7,329 bases of DNA from Elusimicrobiota bacterium (GTDB taxonomy: Bacteria > Elusimicrobiota > Elusimicrobia > JACQJN01): contig JACQJN010000096.1 of NCBI GenBank assembly GCA_016205085.1, positions 1 to 7,329 on the forward strand, read 5' to 3'. The notes beneath the pieces were generated by a model. It was not told where the DNA came from. It saw only the letters and a list, made by a program, of their open reading frames with translations, and did not search any database. How positions within the stretch are numbered: the stretch's first letter is position 1; each line of letters begins with the position of its first letter. The translations under genes and the position numbers were made by a program. Shown here piece by piece: positions 1-6,051 of the stretch.

Positions 1-123
1 CCTCCCGGCATAATACACGCGATCCACACCGGGCACAAATTTCTTTCGGATGTGTTTGGCTCGGTACAGCTGCTCCACCAGACCCGCGATTTTCCTGCGG
101 ATATGTGATTCTGAGGTTACCAT
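1..123 (-). CDS. rfbH: CDP-4-keto-6-deoxyglucose 3-dehydrase (E1), N-terminal fragment (3' end outside window)
   Basis: Only 41 codons are inside the window; the frame is open to position 1. The translation begins MVTSESHIRRKIAGLVEQLY and ends KKFVPGVDRVYYAGR. The helix IRxKIxxLVxQ followed by KxFVPGxxxVxxAGR matches the N-terminus of RfbH/DdhC (for Salmonella, as remembered, LREQISQLVAQY then PKPFVAGTSVVPPSG). RfbH is a PMP- and [2Fe-2S]-dependent enzyme of the DegT/DnrJ/EryC1 aminotransferase fold that removes the C3 hydroxyl of CDP-4-keto-6-deoxyglucose, working with a reductase. The fold's active site and cysteines lie outside the window, so the call rests on this short segment plus context (rfbF, rfbG and an epimerase immediately upstream). 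The ATG at 123 overlaps the epimerase stop by 7 nt and has no Shine-Dalgarno, implying coupled translation. An ordinary DegT-type aminotransferase is the main alternative. Confidence 0.75.
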   Translation of the reverse strand, partial: MVTSESHIRRKIAGLVEQLYRAKHIRKKFVPGVDRVYYAGR

Positions 124-551
124 CGGTAAGGAATGTTGTTTTTGTGGGGATCTATGCGAAGGATCTCATCAGGATTGTGGGGGTGCGTGGCGCAATTGGC
201 CACCAAAGAAGGCTTGTCTCCCAAACCCTTGAATCCATTGACAACGCCCGGGGGAACGCGAACCAATTGATACGCATGCTCCCCCAAAAAAATCTCCTGA
301 AGAACCCCATTGGAAGAAGACTTTGGCCTCTGATCATAAAGGACCAGACGGATCATCCCGTGCGGAACCGCGTAGTTCAACGTCATTTTGGTGTGCAGAT
401 GCCATCCCTTCACCGCTCCCGGATAAACCCATGAAAAATAAATTTCTCCGAACTTCTCAAAATGAGGATCATCCGCGCGAAGCATGTGCAGGATGCGCCC
501 CCTCTCATCCGGGATGCATTTTAAGGGATGGATGAAAACCCCCTCAATCAT
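117..551 (-). CDS. Short RmlC-like sugar 3,5-/5-epimerase family protein
   Basis: This 144-residue cupin-fold protein belongs to the dTDP-4-dehydrorhamnose 3,5-epimerase family, whose classical members are about 180 residues. Conserved parts are FGEIYFSWVYPGAVKGWHLHTK (34-55), where H51 lines up with the catalytic histidine of RmlC's RGLHFQ; VRVPPGVVNGFKGLGD (97-112), equivalent to the IPxGFAHGF strand; and CATHPHNPDEILRIDP (120-135), equivalent to the CTDYYNPE region. The tyrosines of that last segment are replaced here (ATHPHNP), and the RmlC lysine strand is not obvious. Substrate and stereochemistry may therefore differ from rhamnose synthesis. Lying between dehydratase and dehydrase genes, it probably epimerises C5 and/or C3 of a CDP-4-keto sugar (inference). 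The ATG at 551 overlaps the dehydratase stop by 8 nt with no good Shine-Dalgarno, so coupling is likely. The frame open to 671 shadows the dehydratase gene. The stop overlaps the next gene by 7 nt. Confidence 0.82.
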   Translation of the reverse strand: MIEGVFIHPLKCIPDERGRILHMLRADDPHFEKFGEIYFSWVYPGAVKGWHLHTKMTLNYAVPHGMIRLVLYDQRPKSSSNGVLQEIFLGEHAYQLVRVPPGVVNGFKGLGDKPSLVANCATHPHNPDEILRIDPHKNNIPYRW

Positions 552-1524
552 CAAAATAATCTTTATACCAACGCGCCGTTCTGCGAAGCCCTTCTTCAAT
601 GGTAAATTGCGGTTTCCAACCCAAGAGGCGCCGCGCTTTTTCAGAGGAGAGAGTTTGACGAGGAATTTCATTCTGGGCTTGATTTAAAATCTTAAGTTTA
701 AGACGGCTTTTGCCCATGATCTGAAGAATTTTCTGCGCCATTTTAAGCACGGACAACGGCTCCTCATTGGAAAAATTAAAAGATTGGCCATGCAGCTTGG
801 TATCTGCCATCTTCTCCGCCAAAAGGATATAGGCCATCGCCCCGTCCTCAATATAAAAATAATCCCTGACATAAGTCCCATCGCTGCGGATGATGGGAGA
901 TTCATTAAAAAGCGCGGAGCGAATAGTCCCCGGAACTATGCGATTAAAATTTAGATCCCCTCCGCCAAAAAAATTGCCGCAACGGGTGACACAGACCGGC
1001 AGACCGTAGGATTTATAATAGGCGATGGAAATCAAATCGGCACAGCTCTTGGACACATCATACGGATGCACACCCTGAAGCGGAGTCTCCTCACTATAGG
1101 GAAGTTTTTTTTGCTCTCCATAGGCTTTGTCGGAAGAGGCCACCACCACCCTCTTGACTGTTGAAACCCTGCGGCAGGCCTCCAGGAGATTCCAGGTCCC
1201 GCGGATATTGGTCTCAAAAGTGGAGAGGGGAGCGCGGTTGGCGGTCCCCACGATGGTCTGGGCCGCCAGATGGAATACCGTCTCAATCTCATACTCATTC
1301 AACGTCCGCTCCAAGAGAGGATAATCCTCCACGCAGCCATGCACGAGTCTCATCCTACGATCCAGGCCGGAACGCATCAAATCGGATTGAGGGACCCAAT
1401 CTCTCTCTAAACCGATGACCGTGGCCTGCCGGTCTAAAAGAGCGCGAGTCAAGCAGGATCCCAGAAGCCCTGTGCAGCCCGTAACCAAAACGTTTCGATG
1501 GCGCCAAAACTTATTTACCGCCAT
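544..1524 (-). CDS. rfbG: CDP-glucose 4,6-dehydratase-like SDR enzyme
   Basis: This extended short-chain dehydrogenase/reductase has 326 residues. It should convert CDP-D-glucose to CDP-4-keto-6-deoxy-D-glucose using bound NAD. The Rossmann motif is VTGCTGLLG (14-22), HLAAQ is at 85-89, and VVVASSDKAYGE (126-137) carries the S/D132/K133 residues characteristic of 4,6-dehydratases. The catalytic Y155-x3-K159 lies in HPYDVSKSCADL, followed by TRCGNFFGGGDLNFNRIVPGTIRSA (180-204) and RDYFYIEDG (220-228). The start NKFWRHRNVLVTG matches the CDP-glucose dehydratase N-terminus (NFWQGKRVFVTG type). The protein is about 30 residues shorter than enterobacterial RfbG, and its YGEQKKLPYSEETPLQGVHPYDVSK segment marks a divergent subgroup. 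Assignment to the CDP-sugar pathway therefore rests partly on its neighbours. The ATG at 1524 has GGAAG just upstream and overlaps the cytidylyltransferase stop by 10 nt. An in-frame ATG at 1554 is less likely. Confidence 0.82.
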   Translation of the reverse strand: MAVNKFWRHRNVLVTGCTGLLGSCLTRALLDRQATVIGLERDWVPQSDLMRSGLDRRMRLVHGCVEDYPLLERTLNEYEIETVFHLAAQTIVGTANRAPLSTFETNIRGTWNLLEACRRVSTVKRVVVASSDKAYGEQKKLPYSEETPLQGVHPYDVSKSCADLISIAYYKSYGLPVCVTRCGNFFGGGDLNFNRIVPGTIRSALFNESPIIRSDGTYVRDYFYIEDGAMAYILLAEKMADTKLHGQSFNFSNEEPLSVLKMAQKILQIMGKSRLKLKILNQAQNEIPRQTLSSEKARRLLGWKPQFTIEEGLRRTARWYKDYFDD

Positions 1525-2309
1525 ATCTTCCAGTGAGCCCGCCCCGTGGACCACAGTTCGTTTAAAAGCTTATAGTCCCGATAGGTGTCCATGCACTGCC
1601 AGAAACCGTTGTGCGGATATACCATCAAATTTCCCTTCTCCGCCAAACGCACCAGAGGCTCTTTTTCAAGAATGCATCCGGGTTCTTTGGAGAGATAGCT
1701 TAAAAATTTCCGCTGGAATACGAAGAAACCTCCGTTGATATATCCCTCCGTGATTTGAGGTTTTTCGCTGAACTGCACCGCTTTACCCTCTTTTACTTTC
1801 AGTTCTCCGAAACGGGAACTGGGACGAACGCCGGTAACTGTTCCCATTTTGCGGTGAGATTTATGGAAAGCCACCAAATCCCGGATATTGACGTTGGCCA
1901 CCCCATCCCCATACGTCAAAAGAAACGTGGGAGTATCTATATACCGGGCCGCAATTCGGATACGATCGCCGGTCATCGAATCCTCTCCCGTCTCCACCAG
2001 AGTCACCCGCCAGTCCCTGTCCTCCTCCCGGCGATTGTGAATTTGAATGGTCCTCGTGCGGCCCAATGTGATGGTCAGATCGTGGCGGAACCAGTCATAA
2101 TTTAAAAAATAGTCCCGAATCACATCCCCTTTGTATCCCAAGCAGAGCACAAAATCCGCAAAGCCAAAATGGGCATAGGTCTTCATAATGTGCCAAAGAA
2201 TGGGACGCCCTCCTATCTCCAGCATAGGCTTGGGCTTGAACTCCGTCTCCTCGTGCAAGCGAGTGCCCTGTCCCCCGCACAAGATAACCACCTTGGATGG
2301 TTTGGTCAT
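1515..2309 (-). CDS. rfbF: Glucose-1-phosphate cytidylyltransferase (CDP-glucose pyrophosphorylase)
   Basis: This cytosolic enzyme makes CDP-glucose and PPi from CTP and glucose-1-phosphate (EC 2.7.7.33), the first step to CDP-linked 3,6-dideoxyhexoses. The 264 residues match the usual length (about 257). The nucleotide-binding loop is VVILCGGQGTRL (7-18). It is followed by EETEFKPKPMLEIGGRPILWHIM (20-42), including the KPKPM lysines 25 and 27. Further motifs are LLTYGDGVANV (130-140, metal-binding D135), FSEKP (180-184), INGGFFVF (191-198) and FWQCMDTYRD (236-245). SMTGDRI (111-117) and the HNRREED region distinguish it from RmlA/GalU and match Salmonella RfbF/DdhA from memory along the whole length. 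The ATG at 2309 has GGA about 6 nt upstream. A second ATGACCAAA 20 nt upstream is out of frame. It overlaps the next gene by 10 nt, consistent with an rfbFG pair. Confidence 0.95.
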   Translation of the reverse strand: MTKPSKVVILCGGQGTRLHEETEFKPKPMLEIGGRPILWHIMKTYAHFGFADFVLCLGYKGDVIRDYFLNYDWFRHDLTITLGRTRTIQIHNRREEDRDWRVTLVETGEDSMTGDRIRIAARYIDTPTFLLTYGDGVANVNIRDLVAFHKSHRKMGTVTGVRPSSRFGELKVKEGKAVQFSEKPQITEGYINGGFFVFQRKFLSYLSKEPGCILEKEPLVRLAEKGNLMVYPHNGFWQCMDTYRDYKLLNELWSTGRAHWKIWR

Positions 2310-2341
2310 GGTATTCCGGATTTGGTCATAAATTAGTTATT
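2310..2341 (-). other. 32-nt spacer with 7-codon mini-ORF and duplicated start motif
   Basis: This is the longest gap in the window, AT-rich, between the glycosyltransferase block and the nucleotide-sugar block. On the minus strand ATGACCAAA occurs at 2329-2321 and again, 20 nt later, at 2309-2301, where it is the start of the cytidylyltransferase gene. The first copy opens a frame of seven codons (MTKSGIP) whose TGA overlaps the real start as ATGA. It has no Shine-Dalgarno. It may be a local duplication or a coupling leader. A promoter here is possible but the -35/-10 candidates are poor. Confidence 0.5.
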
Positions 2342-3535
2342 TTACATTTTTATATACAACCGCTCCAGCTTAGAAATCATGGAGTCCGCACTGAAATAGG
2401 GAAGACCTGAACCATCTTGGCGCAGAACGGAGGCTAGGCCGCTTTGGGACAATCTAGCTCTCCATTCCGCATCTCGAAGAAGCTGGGAAATAGCCTGAGC
2501 CAAAGCCTCCGGATCTCCCGGAGGAACCAATAGGCCGGATTTTTCATCCTCCACCATATCCGGAATGCCGCACACACGAGAGGCTACTACCGGGATGCCT
2601 AACCTCTGAGCCAAAATCAAGGTTTTTCCCATCCCTTCGTTGAGAGAGGGTTGGACATAGATATCCATCGCCCGCATGAAATCCAAAACCTCCTTCTGGT
2701 AACCGACAAAAATCACCTGTTTTGAAACCCCGGCCGACTCCGACATGGCCTCCAGCCGACTCTTCTCCTGTCCATCCCCCACAATCAAAAACCGCACATA
2801 GTCATAAGGAACGGAAGCCAGAACCTGGATCGCCGCTTCCACTAATATCTCCACCCCCTTGACCGGCTCCAGCCGGGCCACGGTCCCCACCCAAATCTGT
2901 CCAGGCTCCTTCACCAAATTAATCTTGGATTTTGTCCGCCGGCCGGGCAGGCAGAAATTTTGAACTTCAGAAAAATCAATGCCGCTGGGGATCACCACCC
3001 ATTGCTCCGACCGCCCCATTCCACGTTCCAAGCTTTCTTGCCTCTCCCCTTCCGAGATAGCCACCAGCACATCCGTCACCCAAGCAGTTGCTTTCTCCAA
3101 GCATAGGAAAAGTGTGCTCATAAACCACCCGAAATAACCATAGAACACATGTCCATGCGGAGTATGCACCACACGAATTGCGACTTGCGACTTGTGACTT
3201 GCGACTTTATTATACAGCCATGCGGCCCACCGGCCCAGGAACCCCGCCTTGGAGGAGTGGGTATGCAGAATATCGGGTTTCCACTCTTTAAGAAGCCGCA
3301 ACACCTGGAAAAATGCCTTCAAATCCTTTAGGGGATGAATCTCTCGAACCAGGTCCGGCAATACTGTCAGTCGAATCCCCTTGCTCCGGATTTTTTCCGA
3401 AAGGTTCAAAGCAGAGGAGGGGCCCGAAGCCAGAAGAATCTCAAATCCCTTTCTCACCAATCCTTCCGCCGACAGGATCGCGTTTTCACTGGATCCTCCC
3501 ACATCCAAACGGGTGATCAAATGCAATATGCGCAT
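2342..3535 (-). CDS. GT4-family glycosyltransferase, EX7E second Glu replaced by Leu
   Basis: This is a full-length GT-B enzyme of 397 residues. The N-terminus is MRILHLITRLDVGGSSENAIL with the glycine loop at 13-14. PDILHTHSSKAGFLGRWAA (87-105) and VVHTPHGHVFYGYF (122-135) are typical of the exopolysaccharide GT4 subgroup. The donor domain has VGTVARLEPVKGVEILVEA (216-234), FLIVGDG (249-255), and PSLNEGMGKTLILAQRLGIPVVAS (296-319). In that motif E300 is present, but the position eight residues on is L308 instead of glutamate. The ATG at 3535 overlaps the upstream stop (TGATG) and has AAGGA about 9 nt upstream; nine more residues upstream are open but lie in the previous gene. Residues 109-121 are encoded by a heptamer array and form an apparent insert of about nine residues between GRWAA and VHTPHGH. 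It is probably an active transferase, but the lost glutamate leaves activity less certain. The next gene starts after 32 nt. Confidence 0.92.
   Translation of the reverse strand: MRILHLITRLDVGGSSENAILSAEGLVRKGFEILLASGPSSALNLSEKIRSKGIRLTVLPDLVREIHPLKDLKAFFQVLRLLKEWKPDILHTHSSKAGFLGRWAAWLYNKVASHKSQVAIRVVHTPHGHVFYGYFGWFMSTLFLCLEKATAWVTDVLVAISEGERQESLERGMGRSEQWVVIPSGIDFSEVQNFCLPGRRTKSKINLVKEPGQIWVGTVARLEPVKGVEILVEAAIQVLASVPYDYVRFLIVGDGQEKSRLEAMSESAGVSKQVIFVGYQKEVLDFMRAMDIYVQPSLNEGMGKTLILAQRLGIPVVASRVCGIPDMVEDEKSGLLVPPGDPEALAQAISQLLRDAEWRARLSQSGLASVLRQDGSGLPYFSADSMISKLERLYIKM
3175..3209. repeat. Five-unit heptamer tandem array inside a GT4 gene
   Basis: On the plus strand the units are gaattgc, gacttgc, gacttgt, gacttgc, gacttta (consensus GACTTGY). 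The central three are nearly identical and the outer two have decayed. The array spans exactly 35 bp and encodes about residues 109-121 (VASHKSQVAIR at its core) of the GT4 at 2342-3535, on the minus strand as units of the form GCAAGTC. Related proteins, from general family knowledge, go from GRxAA to VHTPHGH in about eight residues. This one uses seventeen, so the array coincides with an insertion. Confidence 0.85.
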
Positions 3536-4671
3536 CACCCAATTCCTTGCAATAAATTCCAAAGCCGGGAAGCCTGCTCTTTAGAATCAAAATTTTCTCG
3601 AACCCAAATCTTTCCCTTGGCTCCCATCTCCCCGCGGCGCGATCGATCCTGGATCAACACGTCCAATGCGTCTTGAATTTGCTCTATTTTCTGTGAAGAA
3701 ACCAAAAAGGCCGTCTCTCCCTCTTTCACCGCCTCCGGCGCCCCTCCGGTATTGCCCGCCACCACGGGAAGTCCCATCGCTTGAGCCTCCAGATAGACCA
3801 CCCCAAATCCCTCCGCATCCACCTCGCTGGTATCGGAAACCAACACAAAAATATCGGAAGCCGCGTAATACTCCACAATTCTTTCTTCATCCATGAAACC
3901 TTCCAACCTTACCTTGTCCTGCAACTCTAAACTCCTGACTCTCGACTCTAAACTCTCTCTCATGGGTCCATCCCCAACCACCACATATCGGGTTTGAGGA
4001 TGCTTCCTTAAGAGAGAGGGCAATGCCTCTAAAATCCGATCGATTCCTTTCCTCGGAACGAGACGAGCCACAGTCAATAAAACTATTTCATGTCTGCTCC
4101 ATCCCAAACGGGCCCTGGAAATTTCCCTATCCGGAAGAGGAACACCGAAAGAATCCGGCAAAGGAGGATTCAGCACCTCTATTTTCCCGTGGTATCCATT
4201 TCCTAATTTCGAGACGACCACGCTACGGCTATAAGAGCTGTTACAAATAATCAACCGCGAATTTCGAAGCACAGAACCCAGCCAGCTCCGAGGGCCTCTC
4301 CAACCCAACACATCCCCTCCATGCACGATTGTGACATAGGGAATCCCCAACAACCGAAAAACCAGCCAAACCGCAATCCCTCCCGCCGTAACCTGCCCCG
4401 CACAAAGGAGCCTGGGTTTGAGTCTTTTGCACAAAACCAAGCAATGGATGCAAAGAAGAAGAACCTTCAAGATTTTTGAAAAAATATGATTCCCCAAAGG
4501 CAACCAAATCCTCACCATTGCCACGGGAAAGTAAGGCCTTTGCCCATGAGAGGGAGCCAAGACCAAAACCTGGCCCGCGGGAAGCCTTCCCCACACCTCC
4601 CCCAAGTACTTGGCCTGCCCACCCAACATGGGAGGAAAATCAGCCGTCACCAGAAGAACTTCCACATTCAT
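3535..4671 (-). CDS. GT4-family glycosyltransferase (PimB/GT-B like), complete
   Basis: This is a full-length GT-B retaining glycosyltransferase of 378 residues. The N-terminal domain begins LLVTADFPPMLGGQAKYL (6-23), with the glycine loop GG (17-18), and contains IVHGGD (115-120). The C-terminal domain begins IVLLTVARLVPRKGIDRIL (196-214), where R203 and K208 are the usual phosphate-contacting pair, then VVVGDGPMRESL (230-241). The intact EX7E is E287-GFGVVYL-E295, followed by PVVAGNTGGAPEAV (302-315). It resembles mannosyl/hexosyl transferases of the PimB/CapM type; sugar specificity is not deducible. The ATG at 4671 starts 16 nt after the preceding stop and has only a poor ribosome site (AGG about 15 nt away). 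The frame stays open to 4902, but that part shadows the methyltransferase. Residues 239-250 are encoded by a 35-bp heptamer array. The stop overlaps the next start as TGATG. Confidence 0.92.
   Translation of the reverse strand: MNVEVLLVTADFPPMLGGQAKYLGEVWGRLPAGQVLVLAPSHGQRPYFPVAMVRIWLPLGNHIFSKILKVLLLCIHCLVLCKRLKPRLLCAGQVTAGGIAVWLVFRLLGIPYVTIVHGGDVLGWRGPRSWLGSVLRNSRLIICNSSYSRSVVVSKLGNGYHGKIEVLNPPLPDSFGVPLPDREISRARLGWSRHEIVLLTVARLVPRKGIDRILEALPSLLRKHPQTRYVVVGDGPMRESLESRVRSLELQDKVRLEGFMDEERIVEYYAASDIFVLVSDTSEVDAEGFGVVYLEAQAMGLPVVAGNTGGAPEAVKEGETAFLVSSQKIEQIQDALDVLIQDRSRRGEMGAKGKIWVRENFDSKEQASRLWNLLQGIG
3923..3957. repeat. Five-unit heptamer tandem array inside a GT4 gene
   Basis: On the plus strand the units are aactcta, aactcct, gactctc, gactcta, aactctc (consensus RACTCTN), five in exactly 35 bp. 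The array encodes residues 239-250 (ESLESRVRSLEL) of the GT4 at 3535-4671, in the helix after GDGP. Compared with the usual spacing from GDGP to the next strand in this family, as I remember it, the segment has normal length, so the array replaces rather than extends the helix. See the sister array at 3175-3209. Confidence 0.8.
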
Positions 4672-4687
4672 GGAGTAAAAATAGAAC

Positions 4688-5302
4688 CTATCCCTTTTGT
4701 CCCATAAAGTAGTAGGAGCCCGCCAATCTAAGAATATCTTCCCTAGCGTACTCCGGGCCACGCAATACAGAGAGTATCCATTTGCGAAAGAAAACCAGTC
4801 CCCTGGAGATCCATCCCACCCATCGAAATCCAAGGAAAAAACCCAAACCGACGGCCTCCAAGGCATGCCACCCAGGCCAAATCTGCACCTGTTTAAATCC
4901 ATTGGACTCCAACAGATACACCAAGGCCTTATGGCTCATATGGTAATAGGAATTGTGATAGGGCTCTAGAAAAGCCGCACTCCCCTTAAACCACCCTCCA
5001 TTCTTCAACACCCGGAAAACCTCCTGAACCATAAGAGGCGGGTTCAACACATGCTCCAAAGTGGCGAAGGAAACCACTGCGTGGAAAGATTCATCTCGGA
5101 AAGGCAGATTCTGGCCGTCCCCCACCACATCCACTCCGGGGACAGTGAGGATATCCAGGGCCAAATATCGAACCCCTTTTCTTTCCAAGGAAGGCTCCAA
5201 CCCTTCCCCTCCCGCTCCCAGGTCCAACACCCAGTCTTGGGGATGGATGCCGTCAAAAACGGGAAACGGCCAGTGGACTAGATGTCGTTCTGAGTTTTCC
5301 AT
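4688..5302 (-). CDS. SAM-dependent methyltransferase (type 11)
   Basis: The product has 204 residues. Motif I is WVLDLGAGGEG (24-34), strand 2 ends YLALDI (46-51), DGQNLPFRDESFHAVVSFATLEHV (62-85) covers motifs II-III, and VFRVLKNGGWF (95-105) is strand 5. It then has FLEPYHNSYYHMSHKAL (111-127), a segment typical of a polysaccharide-cluster methyltransferase subgroup, and a hydrophobic aromatic patch (150-178) that could face the membrane or a lipid-linked acceptor. At 204 residues it is compact but complete. The ATG at 5302 is the only plausible start near the fold. It lacks a clear Shine-Dalgarno and overlaps the upstream GT2 gene by 25 nt, so translation is probably coupled. The frame is open to 5449, but those extra residues shadow the GT2 C-terminus. 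It shares little sequence with the methyltransferase at 6048-6782, so the two likely act on different positions or residues. Confidence 0.85.
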   Translation of the reverse strand: MENSERHLVHWPFPVFDGIHPQDWVLDLGAGGEGLEPSLERKGVRYLALDILTVPGVDVVGDGQNLPFRDESFHAVVSFATLEHVLNPPLMVQEVFRVLKNGGWFKGSAAFLEPYHNSYYHMSHKALVYLLESNGFKQVQIWPGWHALEAVGLGFFLGFRWVGWISRGLVFFRKWILSVLRGPEYAREDILRLAGSYYFMGQKG

Positions 5303-6051
5303 AGCTTTGCGTAGGAGATGAAATAAGCCATCGCCGAAAAAATGCTGAGAAGCAATCCTCGCCAACCCAAACGCCAACCCTGCAGAATAAGAAATCGCCT
5401 CAAAAATATCGAAATGGGTTTGCCCACAAAGTACCAAACTCCATTCCAACAGGAGATTCTTATCCCACGCTCTTTGAAATCCCTTGCCACCAAATCCGTG
5501 TAAAAATAAAGATGGCGATCCACATACTCCCGGATGCTCCTTCCCGCCCTAGGGGTATGGACTAAAGGCGGCCAAATCTCTCCCACACTTCCGCGCACCC
5601 GACATTCTCCATGCACCCTCTCCCGACTGGGTTCCACCGCCTCCTTCCTATATAACCGAAGGGTCCAGGGGTTTAAATCCTCTATCCAGCCGCCAAAATA
5701 AAAATCCCTCCGCCTAAGACGGTACCCCTGATGCCGATCCAAAGTGACCGCCCTTCTTATTTCGACAACCAAATCTGCCGGAACCCTCTCATCTGCATCT
5801 ATCTGCAAAATCCAGTCACCGCCCGCCTGGGCAATGGCGAAGGCCCGGTGGCGCTCGAAACCATCCGCCTGTCCCCCCCGTTTAAAAATATGCACATTCG
5901 AAAATCCAGAGGAAATTTGTAAAGTCCCGTCCGTAGAGCCATCGTCTACAAGGATAACCTCCTCCACCCAGTCCACCACGGACTTCAAACACTCTCCAAT
6001 ATGATCCTGCTCATTCTTAGCCACGATAATCACCGAAATTCCAGGACTCAC
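5278..6051 (-). CDS. GT2-family glycosyltransferase, WaaE/KdtX-like
   Basis: This is a GT-A fold inverting transferase of about 257 residues. It starts MSPGISVIIVAKNEQDHIGECL; VILVDDGSTDGT (32-43) carries the nucleotide-binding aspartates D36/D37, and QIDADERV (83-90) holds the metal-binding DXD. The pattern SVIIVAKNEQ...VDDGS...ERHRAFAIAQAGGDWILQIDADE is that of the WaaE/KdtX (LPS-core beta-glucosyltransferase-like) subgroup of GT2. The C-terminus (213-250) is hydrophobic and arginine-flanked, suggesting membrane association. Start choice: GTG at 6051 forms a GTGA overlap with the upstream TGA (6050-6048) and has GAGG 5-6 nt upstream. The alternative ATG at 6078 would add nine residues, with its GGAG only 1-2 nt away, too close to work well. 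The frame also runs up to 6210, but that part shadows the methyltransferase. The donor is probably a UDP-hexose (family inference). Confidence 0.9.
   Translation of the reverse strand: MSPGISVIIVAKNEQDHIGECLKSVVDWVEEVILVDDGSTDGTLQISSGFSNVHIFKRGGQADGFERHRAFAIAQAGGDWILQIDADERVPADLVVEIRRAVTLDRHQGYRLRRRDFYFGGWIEDLNPWTLRLYRKEAVEPSRERVHGECRVRGSVGEIWPPLVHTPRAGRSIREYVDRHLYFYTDLVARDFKERGIRISCWNGVWYFVGKPISIFLRRFLILQGWRLGWRGLLLSIFSAMAYFISYAKLWKTQNDI

Noticed and set aside
105..434. Plus-strand frames of about 60-116 residues (for example 105-434, 1415-1738, 1755-2105, 3335-3676, 6001-6330)
   Set aside because: All are antisense to well-supported genes, lack domain signatures and ribosome sites, and have low-complexity Pro/Ser/Arg composition typical of shadows.
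552..671. 40-residue extension of the epimerase, including a Lys/Arg-rich stretch
   Set aside because: It is an out-of-frame reading of the dehydratase C-terminus; the cupin fold starts after the ATG at 551.
2331..2360. Possible sigma-70 promoter before rfbF on the minus strand (TTGTAT with TAATTT about 18 nt on)
   Set aside because: Each hexamer matches only about three of six consensus bases; the AT-richness of the gene end explains the resemblance.
4672..4902. 77-residue N-terminal extension of the GT4 at 3535-4671
   Set aside because: It overlaps the methyltransferase gene in another frame; the Rossmann strand LLVTADFPPMLGG starts right after the ATG at 4671.
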